From contig JAEXCS010000046.1 of NCBI GenBank assembly GCA_023402075.1, forward strand, positions 1 to 64,000: 64,000 nt of DNA, written 5' to 3'. Origin of the DNA: Bacillota bacterium (lineage in GTDB: Bacteria > Bacillota > Clostridia > Oscillospirales > Oscillospiraceae). The notes beneath the pieces were generated by a model. It ran no database searches. It had not been told where the DNA came from and worked only from the letters and a program-made list of their open reading frames with translations. The position numbers and the translations under genes were made by a program. How positions within the stretch are numbered: the first letter of the stretch is position 1; every line of letters starts with the position of its first letter. Positions 39,636-48,876 of this stretch are shown in pieces.

Positions 39636-40484
39636 TTATCGCAGCACCGCCGCCACCGCGTCCGCGCATTCCTCCACGGTAATCGCGTCCAGCGGCAAGT
39701 CAAGCCCATCCTGACGCAGCCGATCCAGCAGGTCTACGGTGTCGGGCGCGGTCAGTCCCAGATTTCTCATCTCTGCCACCCGGGCAAAAATCTCCCGGGG
39801 CGGGCCGTCCATCACAAGCTCTCCCTCGTTCATCACCACCACCCGATCCGCGTCCTCCGCCTCGTTCATGTGATGGGTGATGAGCACCACGGTGATGCCC
39901 TTCTCCCGGTTCAGCCTGTGGGCGGTGGAAATCACTTCCCGCCGGCCCGTGGGGTCCAGCATGGCGGTGGCCTCGTCCAGAACAATACAGTCCGGCTCCA
40001 TAGCGATGACCCCCGCGATGGCAATACGCTGCTTCTGCCCGCCGGAGAGAAGATGGGGCGCGTGCTGGGCAAAGTCCGCCATGCCCACCGCGCCCAAAGC
40101 CTCGTCCACCCGGCGGCGGATGTCCGCCGTGGGAACGCCGAGATTTTCCGGCGCAAAGGCCACGTCCTCTTCTACCACGTTGGACACGATCTGATTATCC
40201 GGGTTCTGAAATACCATGCCCACCCGGCGGCGGATGTCTAGCAGCCGATCCTCGTCGGCTGTGTCCATCCCCTCCACCAGCACCCGGCCCGCAGAGGGCA
40301 GGAGGATGGCGTTGAAGGTCTTGGCCAGCGTGGATTTCCCAGAGCCGTTGTGCCCCAGAATCACCACAAAGGAGCCTTTTTCAATCTTCAGGTCCACGCC
40401 CCGCAGGGCCTGCACCGCCTGCTCCCCCTCCTCCACCGCCGGGTAGAGGTATTGAAGCCACTCTGTCTCAAGAATCGTAGACAT
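39636..40484 (-). CDS. ecfA1: Energy-coupling factor ATPase EcfA1
   Basis: A 282-residue ATPase, partner of EcfA2. Walker A is GHNGSGKST, Q-loop FQNPDNQIV, signature LSGGQKQRIAIAG, Walker B IVLDEATAMLDP, the DEATAMLDP form being characteristic of EcfA1. H-loop is LITHHMNEA. Start 40484 follows GGAAG by about 8 bp. It lies 17 bp after the methyltransferase gene, so the ECF genes are transcribed from the promoter at 41406-41435. Confidence 0.93.
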   Translation of the reverse strand: MSTILETEWLQYLYPAVEEGEQAVQALRGVDLKIEKGSFVVILGHNGSGKSTLAKTFNAILLPSAGRVLVEGMDTADEDRLLDIRRRVGMVFQNPDNQIVSNVVEEDVAFAPENLGVPTADIRRRVDEALGAVGMADFAQHAPHLLSGGQKQRIAIAGVIAMEPDCIVLDEATAMLDPTGRREVISTAHRLNREKGITVVLITHHMNEAEDADRVVVMNEGELVMDGPPREIFARVAEMRNLGLTAPDTVDLLDRLRQDGLDLPLDAITVEECADAVAAVLR

Positions 40485-40501
40485 GTTTTTACTTCCAATC
40501 C

Positions 40502-41365
40502 TTATTCGCTGCACCAGCGCCCGGTGGCGCCGCAGGGAAGATACAGCCCCGTTCTGGTCACGGGAAGGCCCAGCTCGTCCCATGCGCACTTGCCGCCGTA
40601 TTTTTCCTTCACCAAAATGCCCAATAAATATCCCAGCACCGACGGGGCAAGCCCCGTGGTATAGGAGTTAATCAGCATAAACAGCGGCTTTTCTGACAGC
40701 GCTCCGGCGCACAGCTTTACAAATTCGTACAGGTTTTCCTCCAGCTTCCAAACCTCGCCGCCGGGGCCGCGGCCATAGCTGGGCGGGTCCATAATAATGG
40801 CGTCGTAGGTCTTTCCCCGTCGGATTTCCCGCTCCACAAATTTGGCGCAGTCGTCCACAATCCAGCGGATGGGCGCGTCCGTAAGGCCGGAAAGCCGGGC
40901 GTTTTCCTTCGCCCAGGCCACCATTCCCTTCGCCGCGTCCACATGGCACACCTCGGCCCCCGCCTTGGCGCAGGCCACCGTGGCCCCGCCGGTATAGGCA
41001 AACAGGTTTAACACCCGGATGGGCCTTCCGGCATTTTTAATTTTTTCCATGGCAAAGTCCCAGTTGACCGCCTGCTCAGGAAACAGGCCCGTGTGCTTAA
41101 AGTTCATGGGCTTCACCTGAAAGGTCAGCTCCCCGTAATGCACCTGCCAGCTCTCCGGCAGCTTTCCTTTTTCCCAGTGCCCGCCGCCGGTCTGGGAGCG
41201 AAGATACCGCCCGTCGGCTTTTTTCCAGCCGGGATAGGCACGATCCGTCTCCCAGATGGCCTGGGGGTCCGGGCGCACCAAGAGCTGCCTGTCCCAGCGC
41301 TCCAGCTTTTCGCCGCCGCTGCAGTCCAGCAATTCATAATCCCGCCAGCTCTCCGCAATCCACAT
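40502..41365 (-). CDS. Class I SAM-dependent methyltransferase, RlmI/RlmK-like
   Basis: A 287-residue Rossmann-fold methyltransferase. Motif I is VLNLFAYTGGATVA, followed by HVDAAKGMVAWAKENA (motif II region) and the catalytic-type IIMDPPSYGRGPGG. These match the family whose best-known members (RlmI, RlmK) methylate 23S rRNA cytosine or guanine, but the N-terminal PUA domain of RlmI is lacking. The target here is therefore uncertain, though an rRNA is most likely. The ATG at 41365 is chosen because ACGGAGG precedes it. First gene of the long operon containing ecfA1-ecfA2-ecfT and truA. Confidence 0.85.
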   Translation of the reverse strand: MWIAESWRDYELLDCSGGEKLERWDRQLLVRPDPQAIWETDRAYPGWKKADGRYLRSQTGGGHWEKGKLPESWQVHYGELTFQVKPMNFKHTGLFPEQAVNWDFAMEKIKNAGRPIRVLNLFAYTGGATVACAKAGAEVCHVDAAKGMVAWAKENARLSGLTDAPIRWIVDDCAKFVEREIRRGKTYDAIIMDPPSYGRGPGGEVWKLEENLYEFVKLCAGALSEKPLFMLINSYTTGLAPSVLGYLLGILVKEKYGGKCAWDELGLPVTRTGLYLPCGATGRWCSE

Positions 41366-41405
41366 AGTGGTTCCTCCGTTTTTTCCTTTAGTTCTCAATC
41401 GTATT

Positions 41406-41435
41406 ATTATACTTCAAAAAGCGCCGCCCCGTCAA
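41406..41435 (-). promoter_or_regulatory. Promoter of the methyltransferase-ECF-truA operon
   Basis: TTGACG (41430-41435) and a perfect TATAAT (41406-41411) with 18-bp spacing on the minus strand. It diverges from the metY promoter 57 bp away. Confidence 0.75.
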
Positions 41436-41491
41436 TCAAGGATTTCACCCGGCGCAGGCAGCTTTGACGCTTTGGATGAAGGAAAAGGGCC

Positions 41492-41519
41492 TTGACTTTT
41501 CAAAAAACCGTGTTAAAAT
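41492..41519 (+). promoter_or_regulatory. Promoter of the metY-metA operon
   Basis: TTGACT (41492-41497) and TAAAAT (41514-41519) with 16-bp spacing. Transcription should begin near 41526, just before the T-box leader. Confidence 0.65.
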
Positions 41520-41529
41520 TATCTCCAAT

Positions 41530-41815
41530 ATATACTGTAATATATAAAAGGCAGTGACGGAGAGGACGAAAACGCGAACCTTTCAGAGAGCCGGCGGCTG
41601 GTGCGAGCCGGTGGGAAACCGTTTTCAGTGTCTATGGCTCCCGAGCCGAAAGGGCGAACCCGCAAAGGGACAGGTCTTTCCGTGTCGCCGCGTTAAGGCA
41701 GAGGGCTTGTTGGAGCCTGTGAGTGGCGCGTTTTAAGGCGCGCAATTTGAGTGGTACCGCGGAAGTGAGTGACTTTCGTCTCAAAGGATGCTTTGAGGCG
41801 GGGGTCTTTTTCTTT
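41530..41815 (+). promoter_or_regulatory. T-box riboswitch, probably tRNA-Met, upstream of metY
   Basis: The T-box core TTGAGTGGTACCGCGG lies at 41747-41762. The terminator is CGTCTCAAAG (41777-41786) with CTTTGAGGCG (41791-41800) and a T-run at 41806-41815. In Stem I, GAAAACG pairs with CGTTTTC (near 41568-41626) and an AGAGAG motif is present at 41585. ATG at 41634-41636 falls in the loop just below that helix, where the specifier belongs, so methionine starvation (uncharged tRNA-Met) should allow read-through. The pairing was judged by eye. Confidence 0.85.
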
Positions 41816-41851
41816 TGCCCCAAGGCATCACACTGAAAGGAGTTCAACAGT

Positions 41852-43141
41852 ATGAGCAAGCAGAATATCGAAACCGTCTGCGTCCAGGGGGGCTACACTC
41901 CCGGCAATGGCGAGCCCCGGCAAATTCCCATCGTCCAGTCCACCACCTTTAAATACGCCACCTCCGAGGATATGGGCAAGCTTTTCGATCTGGAAGCCAA
42001 CGGCTATTTTTATTCCCGGCTGCAAAACCCCACCAACGATTACGTTGCGGCTAAAATTGCCGCACTGGAGGGCGGCACGGCAGCGATGCTTACCTCTTCC
42101 GGTCAGGCGGCCAATTTCTACGCCCTGTTCAACATTGCCTCCTGCGGGGACCACATTGTCTCCTCCTCCAGCATTTACGGCGGCACCTTCAATCTCATTT
42201 CCGTCACCATGGCAAAAATGGGCGTAGAGTGCACCTTTGTCTCCCCGGACTGCACCGAGGAGGAGCTGAATGCCGCTTTTCAGCCCAACACCAAATGCGT
42301 GTTCGGCGAAACCATTGCAAACCCGGCTCTGACAGTGCTGGACATTGAAAAATTTGCGCAGGCGGCTCACAGCCATGGCGTTCCCCTGATTGTGGACAAC
42401 ACCTTCCCCACCCCCATTAACTGCCGTCCCTTTGAGTGGGGTGTTGACATTGTAACCCACTCCACCACCAAATATATGGATGGCCATGGCGTAGCCGTGG
42501 GCGGCGCCATCGTGGACTCCGGCAAGTTTGACTGGCTGGCCCACGCTGAAAAATTCCCCGGCCTGTGCACCCCGGACGACAGCTACCACGGCATCACCTA
42601 TGCCGAGAAATTTGGCATAGGGGGTGCATTCATTACCAAATGCACCGCACAGCTTATGCGGGATTTAGGCTCCATCCAGTCCCCCCAGCACGCGTTCTAT
42701 CTGAATTTGGGCCTTGAAAGCCTTCATGTCCGCATGGCCCGCCACTGCGAAAACGGTCAGGCCGTGGCGGAGTTTCTGGCGAAGCATCCCAAGATCGCTT
42801 CTGTCAGCTACTGCGGCCTAAGCGATGACAAGTACCACGCTTTGGCCCAAAAATACCTGCCCCACGGCTCCTGCGGCGTGGTATCCTTTGAGCTGAAAGG
42901 CGGACGCGCCGCCGCCGGGGAATTTATGAAGCATCTGAAGCTTGCGGCCATCGAAACCCACGTGGCAGACGCCCGCACCTGCTGCCTGAACCCCGCCAGC
43001 TCCACCCACCGCCAAATGACGGACGCGCAGCTTCAGGCGGCAGGCGTTCCTGCCGGACTTGTGCGAATCAGCTGCGGCCTTGAGAGTAAAGAAGACCTGA
43101 TCGAAGATATCGCACAGGCGCTGGAGCAGGTGAACGCGTGA
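41852..43141 (+). CDS. metY: O-acetylhomoserine sulfhydrylase (MetY)
   Basis: A 429-residue PLP enzyme of the Cys/Met metabolism family that makes homocysteine from O-acetylhomoserine and sulfide. The internal aldimine lysine is K207 in THSTTKYMDGHG. The opening QGGYTPGNGEPRQIPIVQSTTF and the YSRLQNPTND block are typical of MetY. Its 429-residue length fits MetY better than MetB or MetC (about 380). AAAGGAG precedes the ATG. It is the first gene of a two-gene methionine operon behind a T-box, followed by metA, which supplies its substrate. Confidence 0.93.
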   Translation: MSKQNIETVCVQGGYTPGNGEPRQIPIVQSTTFKYATSEDMGKLFDLEANGYFYSRLQNPTNDYVAAKIAALEGGTAAMLTSSGQAANFYALFNIASCGDHIVSSSSIYGGTFNLISVTMAKMGVECTFVSPDCTEEELNAAFQPNTKCVFGETIANPALTVLDIEKFAQAAHSHGVPLIVDNTFPTPINCRPFEWGVDIVTHSTTKYMDGHGVAVGGAIVDSGKFDWLAHAEKFPGLCTPDDSYHGITYAEKFGIGGAFITKCTAQLMRDLGSIQSPQHAFYLNLGLESLHVRMARHCENGQAVAEFLAKHPKIASVSYCGLSDDKYHALAQKYLPHGSCGVVSFELKGGRAAAGEFMKHLKLAAIETHVADARTCCLNPASSTHRQMTDAQLQAAGVPAGLVRISCGLESKEDLIEDIAQALEQVNA

Positions 43142-43174
43142 GCGCTTCCCCCGCTTTGAAAGGAGACACCGGTT

Positions 43175-44122
43175 TTGCCTATTAAAATACCCAACGAATT
43201 GCCCGCCACCAGCACGCTGACGCGGGAAAACATTTTTGTCATGACGGAAAAGCGCGCCATCATGCAGGATATCCGTCCCCTGCAACTTCTTTTGCTGAAT
43301 CTGATGCCCAACAAGGTGGCGACGGAAACGCAACTGGCCCGTGTTTTGGGCAATACTCCGCTCCAGATTGAGCTGGAGCTGATTGCCCCGTCGGGTCATG
43401 TTCCCAAAAATACGCCGCAGGAGCATATGCTGTCCTTTTACAAAACCTTTGACGAGGTACGTGACCGGGACTTTGACGGCCTGATTATCACCGGCGCGCC
43501 TGTGGAGAACAAGCCTTTTGAAGAGGTGAACTACTGGCCGGAGCTGTGCGAAATCATGGAGTGGAGCAAGGCGCACGTCCATTCCACGCTCCACATCTGC
43601 TGGGGCGCGCAGGCAGGGCTTTATTATCACTACGGAATCCCCAAGCGCCCCCTGCCGGAAAAGCTGTTCGGCGTATTCCCCCACACGGTGGAGGAGCAGG
43701 GCTTCATCCTCTTTCGGGGGTTTGACGACGTGTTCTGTGTGCCCCATTCCCGCCACACCACCGTGGACAGGGCCGATATCGAAGCGGTGCCGTCGCTGAA
43801 AATTCTGGCCTCGTCGCCGGAGGCGGGAATTTACGCCGTAAAAACCGACGGAGGCCGTCAGATTTTCCTGATGGGCCACGCGGAATACGACCGGGATACG
43901 CTGAAAAACGAATACGACCGGGACGTATCCATGGGCGCTGCCCTCCACCTCCCGAAACACTATTTTCCCAACGACGACCCCACCCAATCTCCGGTGGTCA
44001 CATGGCGCTCCTGCGCCAATCTGCTGTATACCAACTGGCTGAATTACAACGTATACCAGACCGTACCCTACGATATCCGGGACATCCGGCTGGGCAAGCG
44101 GACACAGGAGAACGAAATTTAA
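43175..44122 (+). CDS. metAA: Homoserine O-acetyltransferase of the MetA family
   Basis: A 315-residue enzyme that activates homoserine. The family nucleophile is C142 in HICWGAQAG, with H235 and E237 in LMGHAEYDRD completing the triad. Residue 111 is Glu (TGAPVEN), the form reported to favour acetyl-CoA; classical succinyltransferases have Gly there. The product should thus be O-acetylhomoserine, which matches the sulfhydrylase just upstream. It starts with TTG at 43175 after AAAGGAGACACC. A strong terminator follows. Confidence 0.93.
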   Translation: MPIKIPNELPATSTLTRENIFVMTEKRAIMQDIRPLQLLLLNLMPNKVATETQLARVLGNTPLQIELELIAPSGHVPKNTPQEHMLSFYKTFDEVRDRDFDGLIITGAPVENKPFEEVNYWPELCEIMEWSKAHVHSTLHICWGAQAGLYYHYGIPKRPLPEKLFGVFPHTVEEQGFILFRGFDDVFCVPHSRHTTVDRADIEAVPSLKILASSPEAGIYAVKTDGGRQIFLMGHAEYDRDTLKNEYDRDVSMGAALHLPKHYFPNDDPTQSPVVTWRSCANLLYTNWLNYNVYQTVPYDIRDIRLGKRTQENEI

Positions 44123-44128
44123 TGAGCA

Positions 44129-44164
44129 AACCGCCCCGCCGTTGATCGGCGGGGCGGTTTTTTT
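44129..44164 (+). terminator. Terminator between metA and dnaE, shared by convergent genes
   Basis: AACCGCCCCGCCG (44129-44141) pairs with CGGCGGGGCGG (44147-44157) and is followed by seven T's on the plus strand. On the minus strand it lies directly at the dnaE stop codon. Confidence 0.87.
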
Positions 44165-47100
44165 ATTTCACGACCACGTTTTCTTCGCCAAGTGTCTCCT
44201 TCGCCTCCTGTAACAGAGCACGGTGGAGCAGCACCTGCGTGCCAAACACCTTTCGTGTGTCCGCCATCACCAGCTTCACCGGCGTGCTGCCGGGGAACAT
44301 CTGAAACACCAGCTTCATGTGGCGCAGCTCCGGGCTGTCCTTCCCGGAAAATTTCAGGTACAGGGCGCCGCCCTCGACTGTCTTCCCCTCCCGGCGCTCC
44401 GGGACAGGGTCCGGCGGCAACGCGCCGCCACCCAGCGGGGCAGCAGAGTCACACATGAGCTGGGGGGCTTTTTCATCCCGGACGGAGAGCTTTCCCCGCA
44501 CCACCACCGCCTGATTTTCCTGCAAGCAGGGACCGCAGCTCTCCAAGGTTCTAGCAAAGCACAAAAGCTCGATGGCGGCGGTGTCGTCCTCCACGGTAAC
44601 ATAGGCCATGAGGGAATTATTTTTCGTGGTCTTCGTCTTGCTGGAGGTCACCACCCCCGCAATGCATACCCGCTGCCCGTCCGCAAAGCGGGTGGGACCG
44701 CCTTCCTGCGAAAAATCGTCCAGAATGGAAGCTATGGAGGGCGCATTCAGCCGCTTCACCTCGTCCCGGTACTGATCCATGGGATGACCGGAAAGGTAAA
44801 GCCCGGTCGTCTCCTTCTCCATGTTCATCAGCTCCTGCCGGGTAAACTCCGGAATATCCGGCAGGTGCATTTCCTTTACAGGCTTCGGCTTATCATCATT
44901 CCCTGCCGCCATGGAAAAGAAATCAATTTGTCCCTCCACGTTCTGGCGGCTGGCGCTGGCCACAGAGTCCATCACCGTCTCGTAAACCTTGAGCAGTTGG
45001 GAGCGCTTTGCCCCAAAGCCGTCAAACGCGCCGGAACGAATGAGATTCTCCATCGCCCGCTTGTTCATGTCGCTTCCGTTCATCCGCCCGCAAAAATCGC
45101 TGAGGGAAACAAAGGGCCGCTCCTCCCGTTCCCGCATGACGGCCTGAATAAAGCCCCGCCCGATGTTTTTCACCGCAGCCAAGCCAAACCGAATGCCCCC
45201 CTCCTCCACGGTGAAGGTATCGCAGGAGCAGTTGATATCCGGCGGCAGAAGCTTGATGCCCCAGTCCCGACATTCGGTGATATAGCCCGCGATTTTGGCA
45301 GAGTTGTCCAATACGCTTGTAAGCAGTGCGGCCATATACTCCTTCGTAAAGTGCCGCTTGAAGTACGCCGTCTGATAGGCCACCACCGCATAAGATACGG
45401 AATGGGCCTTGTTGAAGGCATAGTGCGCAAAGTCATAGATATCCTGATAAATCGCTTCTGCCGCCGCCTCCGGAATTCCGTTTGCCACGCAGCCGGAAAT
45501 ATTCCGCTCCTGCTCGCCGTGGATAAACGCGTCCTTTTCCCGGGCAATCTGGGCGGCCTTCTTCTTGGAGATGGCCCGGCGCACCATGTCCGCCTGTCCC
45601 AGAGAATACCCCGCCAGACGGCGGAAAATTTCAATTACCTGCTCCTGATATAGAATACAGCCATAGGTGTTGGAGAGGATCGGCTCCAAGGACGGATGGA
45701 GATAGGATATCCGCTTGGGGTTCTGGGCACAGGCGATAAACTTCGGAATGGAGTCCATGGGGCCGGGACGGTACAGGGCAATAATAGAGGAAATATCCTC
45801 CATATTGTGTGGCTTCAGCCCCACGCACACGCCGGTCATCCCGGCGGATTCCATCTGGAACACGCCGATGGTCTTCCCCTGCCCCAGCATTTCATAGGTG
45901 GCGGCATCGTCCTCCGGGATATCCTCCAACCGAAATCCCGGACGCTCCGCCTCCACCATCTTCACCGCGTCGTCCAGCACCGTCAGGTTTCTCAACCCCA
46001 GAAAGTCCATTTTGAGAAGACCCAGCTCTTCCAGCGTGGTCATGATGTACTGGCACACCACCGCATCGTCGTTTTTCGCAAGCGGGACGTATTCGTACAC
46101 GGGCCGCTTCGTAATCACCACGCCTGCGGCGTGGGTGGAAGCGTTGCGAGGCATCCCTTCCAGCTTTTTCGCCGTGTCGATGAGAATTTTCACATTTTCG
46201 TCGCCCTCGTACAGATCACTGAGGGGCTTTGAAAGCCGCAGTGCGTCCTTGAGGGTGATGTGCGGTGTAAAGGGCACCTGCTTTGCAATATTGTCCACCT
46301 CGGCATAGGGCATCCCAAGCACTCGCCCCACATCCCGAATCACGCCGCGGGCCGCCATGGTGCCGAATGTAACGATCTGTGCCACGTGGTCGTCGCCGTA
46401 TTTACGGCGCACGTACTCTACCACCTCGCCCCGGCGTACATCGCCGAAGTCCATATCAATATCCGGCATGCTGACCCGCTCCGGGTTCAAAAACCGCTCG
46501 AAATACAGGCCAAAGCGCATCGGCTCCACGTCCGTGATGCCAAGGCAATAGCTAACAAGACTTCCGGCGGCACTGCCGCGCCCCGGCCCTACGGGGATTC
46601 CGACCTCCCGCGCATAGCGCACAAAATCGGAAACAATCAGAAAATAGTCCGTAAAGCCCATCTTCTCAATCATTTCCAGCTCATAGTCAAGCTGTTCCCG
46701 GTATTCGGGGTGTTCCCCGCCGTACCGCTGGGCAAAGCCCGTGTCGCACAGCTCTTTGATGTAGGTATACGCGTCATAGCCCTCCGGAAGATGAAATTCC
46801 GGAAGCTGATATTTTCCGAATTCAAATTCCAGATTGCACCGCTCCGCGATTTTCCCGGTATTGTCCACCGCGTCCTCATACCCCTCAAACAGGGTGCGCA
46901 TCTCCTCCTCGGACCGGAGGTAGAAATTCCGCGGCTCATAACGCATCCGGTTTTCGTCGGACAAAAGCTTTCCCGTCTGGATGCACAGCAGCACATCATG
47001 GGCCTCCGCGTCTTCTTTGCGGAGATAGTGTGCGTCGTTGGTGCAGACCATGGGCAGGCCTGTCTCCTTGTGGAGCTTCAAAATCCCCCGGTTCACCGTC

Positions 47101-47654
47101 TGCTGGTCGGGAATGCCATGATCCTGAATTTCCAGATAAAAGCGGTCCGGGCCAAACAACTCGGCCATTTCCAGCGCCACGGCTTTGGCTGTTTCATACT
47201 CTCCGTTGCGTATCCGCCGGGGAATTTCTCCCGCAAGGCAGGCGGACAGGGCGATCAATCCCCCGTGGTGCTCCCGCAGCAGCTCCATATCAATCCGGGG
47301 CTTGATGTAAAACCCCTCCGTCCACGCCATGGACACCATGTAAGACAGGTTGCGATACCCCTCCTCGTTTTCGCACAGCAGCACCAGATGGCGGCTTTCC
47401 GCGTCAAATTCGTGCTGCTTTTGAAGGCGGGTCCTGCCTCTGGGGGCCACGTAGACCTCGCAGCCGATGATGGGCTTGATGCCCGCGTCCTTGCAGGCAC
47501 GATAAAAGTCAATCGCACCGTACATCACCCCGTGGTCGGTGATGGCACAGGCGGTTTGGCCCATCCCCTTCAGAACAGCCGGCAGCTCCTTGATGCGGCA
47601 GGCCCCGTCCAGCAGACTGAACTCCGTATGAACATGTAAATGGGCAAAGGACAT
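44163..47654 (-). CDS. dnaE: DNA polymerase III alpha subunit DnaE
   Basis: A 1163-residue C-family DNA polymerase used with PolC for lagging-strand primer extension in Firmicutes. The N-terminal PHP domain begins HLHVHTEFSLLDGACR. The catalytic palm shows PGRGSAAGSLVSY and the aspartates of PDIDMDFGDVRR. Helix-hairpin-helix and beta-clamp regions follow, then an OB fold at about 1000-1080 with ADGQRVCIAGVVTS. Length and order match DnaE1 and not PolC, which carries an exonuclease. The ATG at 47654 is chosen because AGGAGCGACC precedes it and the PHP motif then starts at residue 3. It ends the long hprK-whiA run. Confidence 0.95.
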   Translation of the reverse strand: MSFAHLHVHTEFSLLDGACRIKELPAVLKGMGQTACAITDHGVMYGAIDFYRACKDAGIKPIIGCEVYVAPRGRTRLQKQHEFDAESRHLVLLCENEEGYRNLSYMVSMAWTEGFYIKPRIDMELLREHHGGLIALSACLAGEIPRRIRNGEYETAKAVALEMAELFGPDRFYLEIQDHGIPDQQTVNRGILKLHKETGLPMVCTNDAHYLRKEDAEAHDVLLCIQTGKLLSDENRMRYEPRNFYLRSEEEMRTLFEGYEDAVDNTGKIAERCNLEFEFGKYQLPEFHLPEGYDAYTYIKELCDTGFAQRYGGEHPEYREQLDYELEMIEKMGFTDYFLIVSDFVRYAREVGIPVGPGRGSAAGSLVSYCLGITDVEPMRFGLYFERFLNPERVSMPDIDMDFGDVRRGEVVEYVRRKYGDDHVAQIVTFGTMAARGVIRDVGRVLGMPYAEVDNIAKQVPFTPHITLKDALRLSKPLSDLYEGDENVKILIDTAKKLEGMPRNASTHAAGVVITKRPVYEYVPLAKNDDAVVCQYIMTTLEELGLLKMDFLGLRNLTVLDDAVKMVEAERPGFRLEDIPEDDAATYEMLGQGKTIGVFQMESAGMTGVCVGLKPHNMEDISSIIALYRPGPMDSIPKFIACAQNPKRISYLHPSLEPILSNTYGCILYQEQVIEIFRRLAGYSLGQADMVRRAISKKKAAQIAREKDAFIHGEQERNISGCVANGIPEAAAEAIYQDIYDFAHYAFNKAHSVSYAVVAYQTAYFKRHFTKEYMAALLTSVLDNSAKIAGYITECRDWGIKLLPPDINCSCDTFTVEEGGIRFGLAAVKNIGRGFIQAVMREREERPFVSLSDFCGRMNGSDMNKRAMENLIRSGAFDGFGAKRSQLLKVYETVMDSVASASRQNVEGQIDFFSMAAGNDDKPKPVKEMHLPDIPEFTRQELMNMEKETTGLYLSGHPMDQYRDEVKRLNAPSIASILDDFSQEGGPTRFADGQRVCIAGVVTSSKTKTTKNNSLMAYVTVEDDTAAIELLCFARTLESCGPCLQENQAVVVRGKLSVRDEKAPQLMCDSAAPLGGGALPPDPVPERREGKTVEGGALYLKFSGKDSPELRHMKLVFQMFPGSTPVKLVMADTRKVFGTQVLLHRALLQEAKETLGEENVVVK

Positions 47655-47717
47655 AGGTCGCTCCTGTTCTTTCATATTGGCTTTTCCGGCGGCAGAGCCG
47701 CGCTCGGCGCGCAGAAT

Positions 47718-48170
47718 TCAGTTCCTCTCTCGTTCTGCCAGCATTTCTTCAAGAATCTCCACCGCCGTGACAATCATGTTGTCGCAGTGGGCCGTGACGC
47801 CCAGCCGCAGGGCGGCGGGGTTTTTCTCGTTGGGCTGGGGATGGGCTGCCAGCAGATCTGCACAGCGGGTCAGTCCGAAAACCTCCTCAAACCGGCGGCG
47901 AAATTCCTTTACGGCGGCATAGGTCCGCTTTTTCCCCTCTGTGTCCGCGCCGTCCGTGTGGGGCGCAAGCCACCCAAGCACCAGCACCCCGCCGCTGACG
48001 GCGCCGCACAGCTCCCCGTGGCTTCCGCCCACGCCGCCGCCAAACCCGCCCCCGGCGGCGGCAATCACCGTCTCCGGAATCTTCAGCAAATCCGCAAACG
48101 CCAGCGCCACCGCCTGCGCGCAGTTATAGCCCGCTTTGTGATATTGATACGCCGCCTCGCACCGATCCAT
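47718..48170 (-). CDS. C-GCAxxG-C-C family protein
   Basis: A 150-residue protein of the family defined by cysteines in a C...GCAxxG...C...C pattern, here YNCAQA, the Gly-rich GGGFGGGVGG loop with GELCGAVSGG, RCADLL and HCDNM. Members are thought to be redox-active or metal-binding proteins of anaerobes and are often near transporters or reductases; none is well characterised. Six basic and acidic helices flank the glycine loop. It starts 25 bp after the CatA-like gene and is probably co-transcribed with it. Confidence 0.8.
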   Translation of the reverse strand: MDRCEAAYQYHKAGYNCAQAVALAFADLLKIPETVIAAAGGGFGGGVGGSHGELCGAVSGGVLVLGWLAPHTDGADTEGKKRTYAAVKEFRRRFEEVFGLTRCADLLAAHPQPNEKNPAALRLGVTAHCDNMIVTAVEILEEMLAERERN

Positions 48171-48195
48171 CGTAAAAGTTCCCCTTTATCCTGTC

Positions 48196-48825
48196 TTATC
48201 GGGCCTTGGACGCCCGACGTTCCAATTCCTCGTAAAACCGCCCCAGATGAATGCCATCGACCAGCCCATGGTGGGCCAGAATCGTCACGGGCAGGCTCGT
48301 CCGCCCGTTTTCCTCCGTCCATTTCCCCCAGGAAATCCGCACGTTGCTAAATGCCGGGCTGGGCACCGGCAAAACCAAGTCTGTATATCGGAGCCAAGGT
48401 ACGCACGAGACAAAAAAGAACTCCTCGTGTCCCTGCTCCTCCGCAATGGTCCCTCCATATTTGGCAGTCTCCAGCGCCGTGCGTCCCGTCTCCAAAAACT
48501 CCGAAAAGGGCAGCGCCGTGTCCAGTGTGCAGTAGGCATAGGCCCCGTCGGGCTTTGCCACAGTGCAGGAACAGCGGCAGCTTCTGTACTCAACCACGCG
48601 TCCCTCTTCAATCCGCCGACGAAGCTCCGGCACGGCGTTGGCCGCCGCCATCCCCTCGTAGGTCAGCGAAAGGAAAAAAGGTGTTCCGTCCTTTCGGATT
48701 CTCTCCATAAGGGCGGTGATATCCACCTGACAGGTCACTCCCACATAGGGGTTTGCCATGGCTGAAAAATAGGCAAACTGCTCCCGCCGGGGATCCCCGG
48801 TCATATCCACAATATGTTTATTCAT
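48196..48825 (-). CDS. CatA-like acyltransferase (chloramphenicol acetyltransferase fold)
   Basis: A 209-residue trimeric-type acyltransferase. The catalytic histidine is in AHHGLVDGIHLGRFYEEL near the C-terminus, matching the HHxxxDGxH motif of CATs. The start resembles CAT in layout (IVDMTGDPRREQFAYF) but the family's key chloramphenicol pocket residues cannot be judged. Many chromosomal CatA-like proteins in clostridia do not confer resistance. The ATG at 48825 follows GGGGAGAACGAG. It lies inside a conserved housekeeping cluster rather than on a mobile element, which argues against recent acquisition of resistance. Confidence 0.75.
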   Translation of the reverse strand: MNKHIVDMTGDPRREQFAYFSAMANPYVGVTCQVDITALMERIRKDGTPFFLSLTYEGMAAANAVPELRRRIEEGRVVEYRSCRCSCTVAKPDGAYAYCTLDTALPFSEFLETGRTALETAKYGGTIAEEQGHEEFFFVSCVPWLRYTDLVLPVPSPAFSNVRISWGKWTEENGRTSLPVTILAHHGLVDGIHLGRFYEELERRASKAR

Positions 48826-48876
48826 CTCGTTCTCCCCTATTATCAGGGCCGCCGACAGCACAACAGGCCGTCTAGA

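Noticed and set aside
41530..41815. SAM riboswitch upstream of metY
   Set aside because: No SAM-I core was seen, whereas the T-box core GTGGTACCGCGG and its terminator are clear.
48196..48825. Acquired chloramphenicol resistance gene
   Set aside because: The fold and catalytic motif fit CAT, but the gene sits in a core-gene cluster with no mobile element nearby, and many CatA-like proteins are not resistance enzymes.
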